64,000 nucleotides of DNA from Bradyrhizobium sp. AZCC 1719 (GCF_036924525.1 NZ_JAZHRU010000001.1:6539001-6603000), one strand, 5' to 3'. Counted from the first letter of the stretch, positions 35,333 to 43,866 are shown. Numbers and translations: made by a program. The notes: generated by a model not told the origin, from the sequence alone.

Positions 35333-36610
35333 ATGACAAAGGCGCTCACGGGCGTTCGAATTCTCGATTTCACCCACGTTCAGTCGGGTCCGACCTGCAC
35401 GCAATTGCTGGCGTGGTTCGGCGCCGACGTGATCAAGGTCGAGCGCCCCGGCGTCGGCGACATCACGCGCGGCCAGTTGCAGGACATCCCGAACGTGGAC
35501 AGCCTGTATTTCACCATGCTGAACCACAACAAGCGTTCGATCACGCTCGACACCAAGAACCCGAAGGGCAAGGAAGTCCTCACCGCGCTGATCAAGAGCT
35601 GCGACGTGCTGGTGGAAAACTTCGGCCCCGGCGTGCTCGACCGCATGGGCTTCCCCTGGGAGAAGATCCACAGCCTCAACCCGAAGATGATCGTGGCCTC
35701 GATCAAGGGCTTTGGCCCCGGCCCCTACGAAGACTGCAAGGTGTATGAGAACGTAGCCCAGTGCACCGGCGGCGCCGCCTCGACCACCGGCTTCCGCGAC
35801 GGTTTGCCGCTCGTCACCGGCGCGCAGATCGGCGACAGCGGCACCGGCTTGCATCTGGCGCTCGGCATCGTCACCGCGCTCTATCAGCGCACGCACTCGG
35901 GCAAAGGCCAGCGCGTTACCGCAGCGATGCAGGACGGCGTATTGAATCTTGCGCGCGTAAAGCTGCGCGACCAGCAGCGCCTCGCCCATGGCCCGCTGAA
36001 GGAATACAGCCAGTATGGCGAAGGCATTCCGTTCGGCGACGCCGTGCCGCGCGCCGGCAACGATTCCGGCGGCGGTCAGCCCGGCCGCATCGTCAAGTGC
36101 AAAGGCTGGGAGACCGATCCCAACGCCTACCTCTATTTCATCACCCAGGCGCCGGTGTGGGAGAAGATCTGCGACGTGATCGGCGAACCGGGCTGGAAGA
36201 CCCATCCCGATTACGCCAAGCCGCCTGCCCGACTGTCGCGCCTCAACGAGATTTTTGCGCGCATCGAACAATGGACCATGACCAAGACCAAGTTCGAGGC
36301 GATGGAAATCCTCAACAAGGACGATATCCCGTGCGGCCCGATCCTTTCGATGAAGGAGATCATCGAGGACCAGTCGCTGCGCGCCACCGGCACCGTGGTC
36401 GAGGTCGATCACCCGACCCGCGGCAAGTACATCTCGGTCGGCAACCCGATCAAACTGTCGGACTCACCGAGCGAAGTGACCCGCTCGCCGCTGCTCGGCG
36501 AGCACACCGACGAAATCCTGCGCCAGGTGCTCGGCTTCACCGATCACCAGGTCGCCGAAATCCACGACTCCGGCGCGCTTGAGCCGCCGCGGAAGCAGGC
36601 GGCGGAATAG
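35333..36610 (+). CDS. frc: formyl-CoA:oxalate CoA-transferase
   Basis: A 425-residue class III CoA-transferase that moves CoA from formyl-CoA to oxalate. [20 protein letters not shown], the HNKRSITLD segment, and Asp168 in [10 protein letters not shown] (equivalent to catalytic Asp169 of the Oxalobacter enzyme) are visible, as is the Gly-rich loop region near 255-262. Full length for the family. Follows oxc and ends at a strong terminator. A decayed partial copy of its 3' end, terminator included, is found at 37998-38171. Confidence 0.96.
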   Translation: MTKALTGVRILDFTHVQSGPTCTQLLAWFGADVIKVERPGVGDITRGQLQDIPNVDSLYFTMLNHNKRSITLDTKNPKGKEVLTALIKSCDVLVENFGPGVLDRMGFPWEKIHSLNPKMIVASIKGFGPGPYEDCKVYENVAQCTGGAASTTGFRDGLPLVTGAQIGDSGTGLHLALGIVTALYQRTHSGKGQRVTAAMQDGVLNLARVKLRDQQRLAHGPLKEYSQYGEGIPFGDAVPRAGNDSGGGQPGRIVKCKGWETDPNAYLYFITQAPVWEKICDVIGEPGWKTHPDYAKPPARLSRLNEIFARIEQWTMTKTKFEAMEILNKDDIPCGPILSMKEIIEDQSLRATGTVVEVDHPTRGKYISVGNPIKLSDSPSEVTRSPLLGEHTDEILRQVLGFTDHQVAEIHDSGALEPPRKQAAE

Positions 36611-36631
36611 CGACGCCATCCGAACAGCACG

Positions 36632-36659
36632 AAAGGCCGCCGGTTTTCGGCGGCCTTTT
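36632..36659 (+). terminator. frc terminator
   Basis: Stem AAAGGCCGCCG / CGGCGGCCTTT with a 5-base loop, ending in TTTTC, 22 bases after the frc stop. Confidence 0.9.
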
Positions 36660-36731
36660 CATTTGGGCGAGAGGAAGTCAGGTTGAATCGCTACGGCGGC
36701 CACCCGCTGCAGCTCTCCCGGCCAATGAGAG

Positions 36732-37943
36732 TCACCTCCGCAATGCAATAGCGCAGGCGAAAGCCAGCGCCCCGCCGAAGGCTAAAGTGCAAAAAGCCAG
36801 CCCCCACGATACAGAAGCGGGCGTCATGTCAAGCGCCATGCCGAACACAATGGGCGACACGGACCCCGCCCCAACGCCCAAGATTGATCGCAGGCCAAGC
36901 GCCCGGCCCAGTTGCGATGCCGGTACTGCGTCAGTCATGGCGGACGAAAGCACCGACGAGTCGCCAATGATCGCGAAGCCGTAGATCCCGACCACAGCAA
37001 GCAGCAGCGCGACATTTAGCTCATTCAGCCAGCCTACGACGAGGGAACACACGGCACCCACCAACGCGAAGCCCACCAGGACCGGTTTCGCGCCGAAGCG
37101 ATCGGCTGCGTACCCGGACAGGAAAGAGCCAAAGAAGCCCGAAACGTGGAGCGTGACCGCTATCCAAAGGCCAATCTCCACGCCGGTCATTCGACCTTGT
37201 GATAGCAACGACGCGGTCAGGAACGCAGGGATCCATGCCCACGCTCCGAGCAGCTCCCACGTATGTCCAATATATCCGAGGGTAAGTAGCCGAGCCTGAC
37301 GCTTCCAAGGACTGTCAGACGACGTCTTGCCCGGGTCAATTTGCACGACCTGATCGCGTGCATTCCAAGTGGCGGCGATGCTGAGCGCCGAGCCTACAAC
37401 CGCGACGCCGGCTGTTACGGCAAAAGCCAGTCGGTAGTCTGCGGTCGCAAGCATCGCGTTCGCAAGAACGATGGACAGCACGTAGCCGGCCGACATGCCT
37501 GCGAGGACCCACCCGACGGCCGAAGCCTTGCGATCCGGTGGCGCGTTGGTTGAAACAAGCATGATGGCAGGTGTGTAGGTGGCCCCCTGCGCCAGCCCCA
37601 GAAGCGCCATGCATACAAGCGCACTCTCGAAGGATCGTGCGAACGCAGCAAAGAGGAGAGCGGACGCAGCGCACGAAATAGCTGCCCAGGCGAACACGCT
37701 CTTTGCGCCGAACCTGTCACACAGAAAGGAGACGACGAGTAAGGAGACGGCAAACGAAGCTGTAAATGCACCCTGAACCAAACCGGCCCGGGTTGCTGTC
37801 ATTTGCCAAACGTCCATGAGCCAACTCAGACACGCGGGATAAGTCATGAATACCGCGGTCGTGCATGCCCGAGCCAGGACAAGCAACGGCATGTTCACGG
37901 AAGACGGTGGCCCCGGCCGGAACGGTTCGGGTTCATAGGTCAT
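36732..37943 (-). CDS. MFS transporter
   Basis: A 403-residue major-facilitator protein with about 12 helices and the loop 2-3 motif CDRFGAKSVFAWA, repeated as YAADRFGAKPVLVG in the second half. The substrate is unknown. It lies on the opposite strand between intact frc and a decayed copy of the frc 3' end, so it looks inserted into the oxalate region. Its base usage looks less biased than oxc/frc by eye. No operator of the oxalate family is seen at its start. Confidence 0.88.
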   Translation of the reverse strand: MTYEPEPFRPGPPSSVNMPLLVLARACTTAVFMTYPACLSWLMDVWQMTATRAGLVQGAFTASFAVSLLVVSFLCDRFGAKSVFAWAAISCAASALLFAAFARSFESALVCMALLGLAQGATYTPAIMLVSTNAPPDRKASAVGWVLAGMSAGYVLSIVLANAMLATADYRLAFAVTAGVAVVGSALSIAATWNARDQVVQIDPGKTSSDSPWKRQARLLTLGYIGHTWELLGAWAWIPAFLTASLLSQGRMTGVEIGLWIAVTLHVSGFFGSFLSGYAADRFGAKPVLVGFALVGAVCSLVVGWLNELNVALLLAVVGIYGFAIIGDSSVLSSAMTDAVPASQLGRALGLRSILGVGAGSVSPIVFGMALDMTPASVSWGLAFCTLAFGGALAFACAIALRR

Positions 37944-37997
37944 GGATGCTTAAAGCCGAACGGCCCGGTCAGGATCAATTGTGAGTTTCGCGGCTCT

Positions 37998-38120
37998 CGC
38001 TCGCCGCTGAACAAACCGACGAGATCCTCCGCCAGGTGCTCGGCTTCACCGATCACCAGGTCGCCGAAAATCCACGATTCCGGCGCGCTCGATCCACCGC
38101 GCAAGCAGGCGGCGGAGTAA
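37998..38120 (+). pseudogene. decayed duplicate of the frc 3' end
   Basis: This matches the last part of frc (36479-36610) base for base over long stretches (for example TCGGCTTCACCGATCACCAG), then reads ...[14 protein letters not shown] and stops like frc. Differences are a short deletion near 38010 and one extra A at about 38062 (GCCGAAAATCC against GCCGAAATCC), which breaks the frame. No start codon. It carries its own copy of the terminator downstream. Confidence 0.85.
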
Positions 38121-38145
38121 GCGGCCTGGGATTCTGGAATGCAAC

Positions 38146-38171
38146 GGCCGCCGGTTTCCGGCGGCCTTTTT
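38146..38171 (+). terminator. terminator following the frc remnant
   Basis: Stem GGCCGCCGG / CCGGCGGCC with a TTT loop followed by TTTTT. Almost the same as the frc terminator at 36632. Confidence 0.85.
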
Positions 38172-38252
38172 CATTCTGGAGTGCCAGCACATCGACCCCG
38201 TTGCTGCAATGCAAACGCCCGATTGCTGCCATGCAAACAAGGCCGTTGCCGG

Positions 38253-38269
38253 TGGTATCTGGTATACAT
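38253..38269. promoter_or_regulatory. oxalate-regulon operator 3 (TGGTAT-N5-ATACAT)
   Basis: Degenerate copy of the repeat, centre CTGGT, 59 bases upstream of the 45-residue protein gene. Confidence 0.65.
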
Positions 38270-38327
38270 AACTTGTTCCCGTATCACGAAAGCGGAGCTG
38301 CTCCGCTACTTCAGAAAGGGGACATCC

Positions 38328-38465
38328 ATGTCCAAGACTGCATCCATCGGCCTCCTGCCCTCCCCCACCCTGTTCGGCCGCCTGATGGCTTCCATCGATC
38401 GTCTGCTGATCGCGAGCAGCCGCATTGCGGTCCGCAACGGCGACCTCCCCCCTTTCGGGCTCTGA
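38328..38465 (+). CDS. 45-residue protein in the oxalate regulon
   Basis: A small gene starting MSKTASIGLLPSPTLFGRLM and ending DLPPFGL. AAGGGG lies 7 bases before ATG 38328. It has its own operator-like site upstream and a strong terminator 74 bases downstream, so it is a separate unit. The middle (TLFGRLMASIDRLLIASSRIAVRNG) is an amphipathic helix; it recalls small DUF1127-like proteins but I cannot name it. Longer in-frame extension to 38139 lacks a ribosome site. Likely expressed with oxalate genes (inference). Confidence 0.65.
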   Translation: MSKTASIGLLPSPTLFGRLMASIDRLLIASSRIAVRNGDLPPFGL

Positions 38466-38538
38466 TGCTTCTACAATAAGGGCTTTTTTGCGCGATACTT
38501 CGCGAAGACCCACAGCAATCATCGGTTGTATTTCGATC

Positions 38539-38565
38539 AACGGCCCCGGTTTCCGGGGCCGTTTT
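38539..38565 (+). terminator. terminator of the 45-residue protein gene
   Basis: Stem AACGGCCCCGG / CCGGGGCCGTT with a TTT loop, then TTC. Confidence 0.85.
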
Positions 38566-38652
38566 CGTTATCCACTCACCGATTGCCTGTTTGGGCGCCA
38601 CCTGCGACAAATTGGCCTAGGCTTCTATCAAAACCAAAAACCATTTGCGTTG

Positions 38653-38669
38653 TGGCATATCATATACAA
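38653..38669. promoter_or_regulatory. oxalate-regulon operator 4 (TGGCAT-N5-ATACAA)
   Basis: Centre ATCAT. Upstream of the TctC-TctB-TctA operon by about 335 bases. The second arm is imperfect. Confidence 0.6.
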
Positions 38670-39003
38670 CAATTCTTAGAACGCTCATACCAGAACAAGG
38701 GCGCATACTAGGGGGGAGCTAGGCCGTGCAGTCCGCAAGGGACAGCGAAGGCGATATCGCAAGGAACAGGCAGCGTGAGCGCGCCTTCCCCTCTTCTTGC
38801 GCGTCTCAGACTCACAATTGGCCGAAAGGAGCGGATGCCGCCCGATCAGGCCCCTCGTACAATTCGAACCTGCGGGAGTCGCGTTGAGGCAACCATTGCG
38901 GCGCGACGATCATGGGTGCATGAAGACCCGAACGTTTGATCGGGGATGAACTTAATAAGCCGGCAAAGAACGGCGTAACCACAGTTCGACGGGAGTGAAA
39001 CAC

Positions 39004-40014
39004 ATGAGGCGTTCTACACAACTTGCGTTAGGGACGATTGCAGCGCTGTGCGCAAGCAGCGTCACGGCTCCTGCAATTGCAGCGTGGGAACCGGTGCGGC
39101 CTGTCGAATTTATTATTCCCGCCGGCACAGGCGGCGGCGCCGATCAGATGGCGCGCACGATCCAGGGCATCGTCACCAAGCACAATCTGATGAAGCAGCC
39201 GCTGGTCGTCATTAACAAGTCCGGCGGCGCCGGCGGCGAAGGCTTCCTCGACGTCAAGGGATCGGGCGGAAATCCGCACAAGATCATCATCACGCTCTCC
39301 AATCTCTTCACCACTCCGCTTGCCACCGGAATTCCGTTTAGCTGGAAAGATCTCACTCCGGTCGCGATGCTGGCACTGGATGAATTTGTGCTGTGGGTGA
39401 ACGCCGACAAGCCGTACAAGACGGCGAAGGAGTACATCGATGCCGTGAAGGCCGCGCCCGCCGGCTCGATCAAGATGGGCGGCACCGGCTCGAAGCAGGA
39501 AGATCAGATCATCACCGTCGCCGTGGAAAAAGCCGTCAGCACCAAGTTCACCTACATTCCCTACAAGGGCGGCGGCGAAGTCGCCGTTCAACTCGTCGGC
39601 AACCACGTCGATTCGACCGTCAACAATCCGATCGAGGCGGTCGCGCAATGGCGCGGCGGCAAGCTGCGCCCCCTCTGCGTTTTTGATGCAAAGCCGATGG
39701 CCTACGACGAGCCGATCGCGGACGGCAAGGCCTGGAAGGACATTCCGACCTGTAAGTCGGCAGGTCTCGACATGGAATATCTGATGCTGCGCGGCATCTT
39801 CATGGCGCCCAGGGCCACCAAGGACCAGGTCGAGTATTATGTCGAACTGTTCAAGAAAGTTCGCGCCACTCCTGAGTGGCAGGAATTCATGAAGAGCGGC
39901 GCCTTCAACACGACCTTCCTGACCGGCGCAGAATACGCCAAATGGGTCGAGGCCGAGGACAAGCGTCATCAGGCTCTGATGAAAGAGGCCGGTTTCCTCG
40001 CTCCGAGCAACTGA
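39004..40014 (+). CDS. tripartite tricarboxylate transporter binding protein (TctC-like)
   Basis: A 336-residue periplasmic binding protein. Signal peptide MRRSTQLALGTIAALCASSV (cleaved near AIA), then PVEFIIPAGTGGGADQMART and VINKSGGAGGEG, the Bug/TctC landmarks. ATG 39004 is preferred (GGGAG 8 bases upstream) over GTG 38995. It starts the TctC-TctB-TctA operon and has operator 4 upstream. The ligand is probably oxalate or a related dicarboxylate (inference from regulon membership). Confidence 0.92.
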   Translation: MRRSTQLALGTIAALCASSVTAPAIAAWEPVRPVEFIIPAGTGGGADQMARTIQGIVTKHNLMKQPLVVINKSGGAGGEGFLDVKGSGGNPHKIIITLSNLFTTPLATGIPFSWKDLTPVAMLALDEFVLWVNADKPYKTAKEYIDAVKAAPAGSIKMGGTGSKQEDQIITVAVEKAVSTKFTYIPYKGGGEVAVQLVGNHVDSTVNNPIEAVAQWRGGKLRPLCVFDAKPMAYDEPIADGKAWKDIPTCKSAGLDMEYLMLRGIFMAPRATKDQVEYYVELFKKVRATPEWQEFMKSGAFNTTFLTGAEYAKWVEAEDKRHQALMKEAGFLAPSN

Positions 40015-40094
40015 CCGAGAAGCACTTATCGATTGGGGTAGCAACGCAGACGGCGGGCTCGGTTTCCGCGGGCTTGATTGCGCATGGAGTTTCG

Positions 40095-40592
40095 ATGACA
40101 ACAGGCAGTTCGAGCAACACCGGCCCGACCCACAAGCTCGTGGAAGCAGGCGTCACCCTACTGATCGCTCTGTTCGGAGTGATCGTGATCGCTGGCAGCC
40201 TCAAGGCGGGGATCAATTGGGGCGCTGAGGGCCCCCGCGCCGGGTTCTTCCCGTTCTATATCGGGCTCTTCATCGTCGCTTCCAGCGGGATCAATCTGTG
40301 GCACGGGCTGCGCGAAGACAATGACGGGCTGTTCGCGGAATGGGGACAGCTTCGTCAGGTTCTGAGCGTGGTCATTCCCACCGCCATTTATGTCGGCTCG
40401 ATGCCGTTCATCGGGCTGTACGTCGCTTCGATGATCTTCATCGCATGGTTCATGCGATGGCTGGGCAAATACAACTGGATCACCGTCCTGGCGGTGGCAA
40501 TCGGCATGCCCCTCGTCACCTATTTGATTTTCGAGCGCTGGTTCATGGTCCCGCTGCCAAAGGGACCCGTGGAAGAGTGGCTCGACCTGTAA
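40095..40592 (+). CDS. TctB-like small membrane subunit
   Basis: A 165-residue protein with four transmembrane helices (KLVEAGVTLLIALFGVIVIA; GFFPFYIGLFIVASSGINLW; and two C-terminal helices). This is the usual TctB layout. ATG 40095 has GGAG 5 bases upstream. It stabilises the large TctA channel. Operon with tctC-like and tctA-like genes. Confidence 0.88.
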   Translation: MTTGSSSNTGPTHKLVEAGVTLLIALFGVIVIAGSLKAGINWGAEGPRAGFFPFYIGLFIVASSGINLWHGLREDNDGLFAEWGQLRQVLSVVIPTAIYVGSMPFIGLYVASMIFIAWFMRWLGKYNWITVLAVAIGMPLVTYLIFERWFMVPLPKGPVEEWLDL

Positions 40593-40625
40593 ACAACGAC
40601 GCACAGTCAGGATTGGATTATCGGG

Positions 40626-42128
40626 ATGGAAGAACTCGTCAATCTTTTTCACGGCTTTGCGGTCGCACTGCAGCCGTACAATATCATGCTGATGGTTATC
40701 GGCATCGTGCTCGGTGTCATCATCGGCGTGCTGCCGGGACTGGGCGGCGCCAATGGCGTCGCCATCCTGCTGCCGCTGACATTCAGCATGTCGCCGACGT
40801 CGGCCATCATCATGTTGTCCTGTATTTACTGGGGCGCGCTGTTCGGCGGAGCGATCACCTCGATTCTCTTCAACATACCGGGCGAACCATGGTCGGTGGC
40901 CACGACGTTCGACGGCTATCCGATGGCGCAGCAGGGCAAGGCCGGCGAGGCACTGACCGCCGCCTTCACCTCCTCCTTCGTCGGCGCGCTGTTCGCCGTG
41001 GTCATGATCACGCTGGTCGCTCCCCTGGTCGCCAGCTTTGCGCTGCAATTCGGGCCTGCGGAAAAGTTCGCGGTGTATTTCCTCGCATTCTGCAGCTTCG
41101 TGGGCCTGAGCAAGGAGCCGCCGTTCAAGACCATTGCGGCCATGATGATCGGCTTTGCGCTCGCCGCGGTCGGACTTGATTCCATCACCGGGCAGTTGCG
41201 GCTGACGTTCGGCGTCACCCACCTGCTCAACGGCTTCGACTTCCTGATCGCCGTGATCGGACTGTTCGGCATCGGCGAAATCCTGCTGACGATGGAAGAA
41301 GGGCTGGCCTTCCGCGGCGGCAACGCCAAGATCAACTTGCGCGTGGTGCTCCAGACCTGGAAGGAACTGCCCGCATACTGGATGACCTCGCTGCGTTCCT
41401 GCTTCATCGGCTGCTGGATGGGCATCACGCCGGCGGGTGCAACGCCAGCCTCGTTCATGAGCTACGGCATTGCCAAGCGCGTCGCGAAGAAAGGCAACAA
41501 TTTCGGCAAGGGCGAGATCGAAGGCGTCGTTGCGCCGGAGACCGCGGCGCACGCCGCGGGTACGGCGGCCCTGCTGCCGATGCTCTCGCTCGGCGTGCCG
41601 GGCTCTCCGACGGCTGCAGTGTTGCTCGGCGGCCTCTTGATCTGGGGCCTGCAGCCCGGACCGATGCTGTTTGTCGAACAGAAGGAATTCGTCTGGGGCC
41701 TGATCGCCTCGATGTATCTCGGCAATATTGTCGGCCTGCTCGTCGTGCTCACCTGCGTACCGATTTTCGCAGCTATCCTGCGCGTGCCTTTCAGCATCAT
41801 TGCACCCCTTATTCTGGTGCTATGCGCGATCGGTGCCTATTCGGTCCATAGCAGCACGTTTGACGTCATGCTGATGCTGGTGTTCGGCGTGATCGGTTAT
41901 CTGCTCAAGAAGTGCAACTATCCCCTCGCCCCGCTGGTGCTGGCGATCGTGCTCGGCGACAAGGCCGAAGAGGCCTTCCGCCAATCGCTTCTGGGATCCC
42001 AGGGCTCGTTTGGGGTGTTCCTTTCCAATCCGCTGGTCAGCACGATCATGATCCTGGGATTGATCGCGCTGTTTTGGTCGGTCATCCAGGAAGGATATAG
42101 CCGCCTGCGATCCGCGGCGACCGCATGA
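40626..42128 (+). CDS. TctA-like large membrane subunit
   Basis: A 500-residue transporter subunit with about 12 helices. VLGVIIGVLPGLGGANGVAILLP and ITPAGATPASFMSYGIAKR are the hallmark TctA motifs, and GVPGSPTAAVLLGGLLIWGLQPGPM follows. It imports carboxylates delivered by TctC, driven by ion gradient. Ends at a strong terminator at 42173. Confidence 0.94.
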   Translation: MEELVNLFHGFAVALQPYNIMLMVIGIVLGVIIGVLPGLGGANGVAILLPLTFSMSPTSAIIMLSCIYWGALFGGAITSILFNIPGEPWSVATTFDGYPMAQQGKAGEALTAAFTSSFVGALFAVVMITLVAPLVASFALQFGPAEKFAVYFLAFCSFVGLSKEPPFKTIAAMMIGFALAAVGLDSITGQLRLTFGVTHLLNGFDFLIAVIGLFGIGEILLTMEEGLAFRGGNAKINLRVVLQTWKELPAYWMTSLRSCFIGCWMGITPAGATPASFMSYGIAKRVAKKGNNFGKGEIEGVVAPETAAHAAGTAALLPMLSLGVPGSPTAAVLLGGLLIWGLQPGPMLFVEQKEFVWGLIASMYLGNIVGLLVVLTCVPIFAAILRVPFSIIAPLILVLCAIGAYSVHSSTFDVMLMLVFGVIGYLLKKCNYPLAPLVLAIVLGDKAEEAFRQSLLGSQGSFGVFLSNPLVSTIMILGLIALFWSVIQEGYSRLRSAATA

Positions 42129-42172
42129 TTAAGCTCTAAGCAAAGCAATAGCTTAAGACGCTTCCGACGATT

Positions 42173-42199
42173 GGGCCGCGCAACCGCGCGGCCCTTTTT
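42173..42199 (+). terminator. terminator of the TctCBA-type operon
   Basis: Stem GGGCCGCGC / GCGCGGCCC with an AACC loop and TTTTT, 45 bases after the tctA-like stop. Confidence 0.9.
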
Positions 42200-42264
42200 G
42201 TTTGTGCAGCTTTTTCACCGGCGCGGGGAATTCTTAGAACACCTGCAATTTTTCCCTTGTCTAC

Positions 42265-42281
42265 TGGCATAACATATACCA
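42265..42281. promoter_or_regulatory. oxalate-regulon operator 5 (TGGCAT-N5-ATACCA)
   Basis: Centre AACAT, 54 bases upstream of the MFS oxalate carrier gene. One G/A variant in the right arm against the perfect site. Confidence 0.72.
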
Positions 42282-42334
42282 CACTCGCGCCGAGCTGTCG
42301 GGCAACGATAGAACAGCAGCCCTTTGGAGGAAAA

Positions 42335-43627
42335 ATGACGGATACAGTGCACGGAGCAGCCCCCGTCGCGGAGGCGCGAGTGAGCGATGCCTATCGCTGG
42401 ACTCAATTGGCCATCGGCGTCGCCGCGATGGTGATGATCGCGAACTACCAATATGGTTGGACGTTCTTCGTCCCCGACATCCAGCAGAAATTCGGATGGG
42501 ATCGCGCCTCGATCCAGTGGGCATTTACGCTGTTCGTGCTGTTCGAGACCTGGCTGGTGCCAGTCGAGGGATGGTTCGTCGACAAATACGGCCCGCGCCT
42601 CGTCGTTCTGATCGGCGGCATCCTCTGCGCCATCGGATGGGCGATCAACGCCCATGCGACCACGCTCAACGGCTTCTATCTCGGCATGATCATCGCAGGC
42701 ATCGGCGCGGGTGGCGTGTACGGCACCTGCGTCGGCAACGCGCTGAAATGGTTTCCCGACAAGCGCGGCCTTGCCGCCGGCATCACCGCTGCCGGTTTCG
42801 GCGCGGGCTCGGCGCTGACGGTTGCGCCGATCCAGGCGATGATCAAGGACTCCGGCTTCCAGACCACCTTCCTCTATTTCGGTCTCGGCCAAGGCATCAT
42901 CATCGTCATTCTCGCCTTCCTGATGTTCTCGCCGAAGGCGGGACAGGTGCCGACGGTGCAGAACAGCAACGTGATCCAGACCCGGCGCAACTATCAACCC
43001 ACCGAAGTGATCCGTCAGCCGATCTTCTGGCTGATGTATTTCATGTTCGTGATCGTCGGCGCCGGCGGATTGATGGTGACCGCCAACCTCAAGCCGATCG
43101 CCGTCGACTGGAAGGTCGACAGCGTGCCGGTGACGCTGATGGCGGTGACGATGACGGCCGTGACGTTCGCAGCCACTATCGATCGCGTCCTCAACGGTCT
43201 GACGCGTCCGTTCTTCGGCTGGATTTCGGACATGATCGGCCGTGAGAACACGATGTTCATCGCCTTCGGCATGGAGGGCATCGGCATCTGGGGCCTCTAC
43301 ATGCTGGGCCACGACCCCGTCTGGTTCGTGCTACTGTCGGGCTTCGTGTTCTTCGCCTGGGGCGAGATCTACTCCCTCTTCCCATCGACCTGCACCGACA
43401 CCTTCGGCGCAAAGTTCGCCGCCACCAATGCCGGCCTGCTCTACACGGCAAAGGGCACCGCGGCGCTGTTGGTGCCGGTGGCGAACTACATGCAGCAATC
43501 GTCAGGCACCTGGGACACCGTGTTCATCGTCGCGGCCGGCGCGAATATCCTGGCCTCGCTGCTGGCGATCGCTGTGCTAAAACCCTGGCGCAAGATGGTG
43601 GTCGCCAAATCGCAGATTGCCGCCTGA
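42335..43627 (+). CDS. MFS oxalate/formate antiporter-like transporter (OxlT family)
   Basis: A 430-residue major-facilitator protein with about 12 helices. NYQYGWTFFVPDIQQKFGW, GWFVDKYGPRLVVLIGGILC and GAGGVYGTCVGNALKWFPD are typical of OxlT-type carriers, which swap oxalate for formate across the inner membrane. GGAGG lies 6 bases before ATG 42335. It has operator 5 upstream and a terminator downstream. Adjacent to oxc/frc, so oxalate transport is the most likely role; formate export would match the Frc/Oxc product. Confidence 0.9.
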   Translation: MTDTVHGAAPVAEARVSDAYRWTQLAIGVAAMVMIANYQYGWTFFVPDIQQKFGWDRASIQWAFTLFVLFETWLVPVEGWFVDKYGPRLVVLIGGILCAIGWAINAHATTLNGFYLGMIIAGIGAGGVYGTCVGNALKWFPDKRGLAAGITAAGFGAGSALTVAPIQAMIKDSGFQTTFLYFGLGQGIIIVILAFLMFSPKAGQVPTVQNSNVIQTRRNYQPTEVIRQPIFWLMYFMFVIVGAGGLMVTANLKPIAVDWKVDSVPVTLMAVTMTAVTFAATIDRVLNGLTRPFFGWISDMIGRENTMFIAFGMEGIGIWGLYMLGHDPVWFVLLSGFVFFAWGEIYSLFPSTCTDTFGAKFAATNAGLLYTAKGTAALLVPVANYMQQSSGTWDTVFIVAAGANILASLLAIAVLKPWRKMVVAKSQIAA

Positions 43628-43655
43628 TCCCAAGATATCGACTGCACGAACAAGG

Positions 43656-43690
43656 CGCGCTCACCCTCCGGGGTGGGCGCGTTTTCTTTT
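43656..43690 (+). terminator. terminator of the OxlT-like gene
   Basis: Stem CGCGCTCACCC / GGGTGGGCGCG (one G-U pair) with a TCCG loop, followed by TTTTCTTTT. Confidence 0.85.
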
Positions 43691-43849
43691 GGCGATCAGG
43701 AGCTCTGGCATACCTGACGCCCATCTGAGGCCGACAAATCCGGGGCCCCTCTTCCTGGAGTGTCACGGCGCCACGCCAGAAACGTCAATAATACTGCCTA
43801 TTTATCGCGATTTCGACTGCGAGAATTCCACGTTCCGCGTGTTGACAAT

Positions 43850-43866
43850 TGGCATTATGTATACCA
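43850..43866. promoter_or_regulatory. oxalate-regulon operator 6 (TGGCAT-N5-ATACCA)
   Basis: Centre TATGT, 35 bases upstream of the CBS protein start. TTGACA sits two bases before it (43842-43847), a good -35 box, so occupancy would block the promoter. Confidence 0.75.

Larger units (their letters stand above)
38466..39003. other. long leader region before tctC-type gene
   Basis: About 540 bases with no credible gene. It holds the terminator at 38539, operator 4 at 38653, and about 330 bases of apparent 5' leader. Short inverted stretches exist (for example around 38750-38800) but I could not assign a riboswitch class. Confidence 0.5.

Noticed and set aside
35078..36412. A 444-codon minus-strand frame opposite frc
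   Set aside because: Shadow of frc; composition is not protein-like.
37803..38120. A 105-codon frame ending in the frc-like tail as a real gene
   Set aside because: Only the last 17 codons match frc; the rest is out of frame or unrelated, so it is a remnant.
40158..41552. A 464-codon minus-strand frame opposite TctB/TctA genes
   Set aside because: Shadow frame, very rich in His/Asp/Gln; no recognisable domain.
43706..43722. TGGCAT-N5-ACGCCC as a seventh oxalate operator
   Set aside because: Only one arm fits and it lies far from a start; probably chance.
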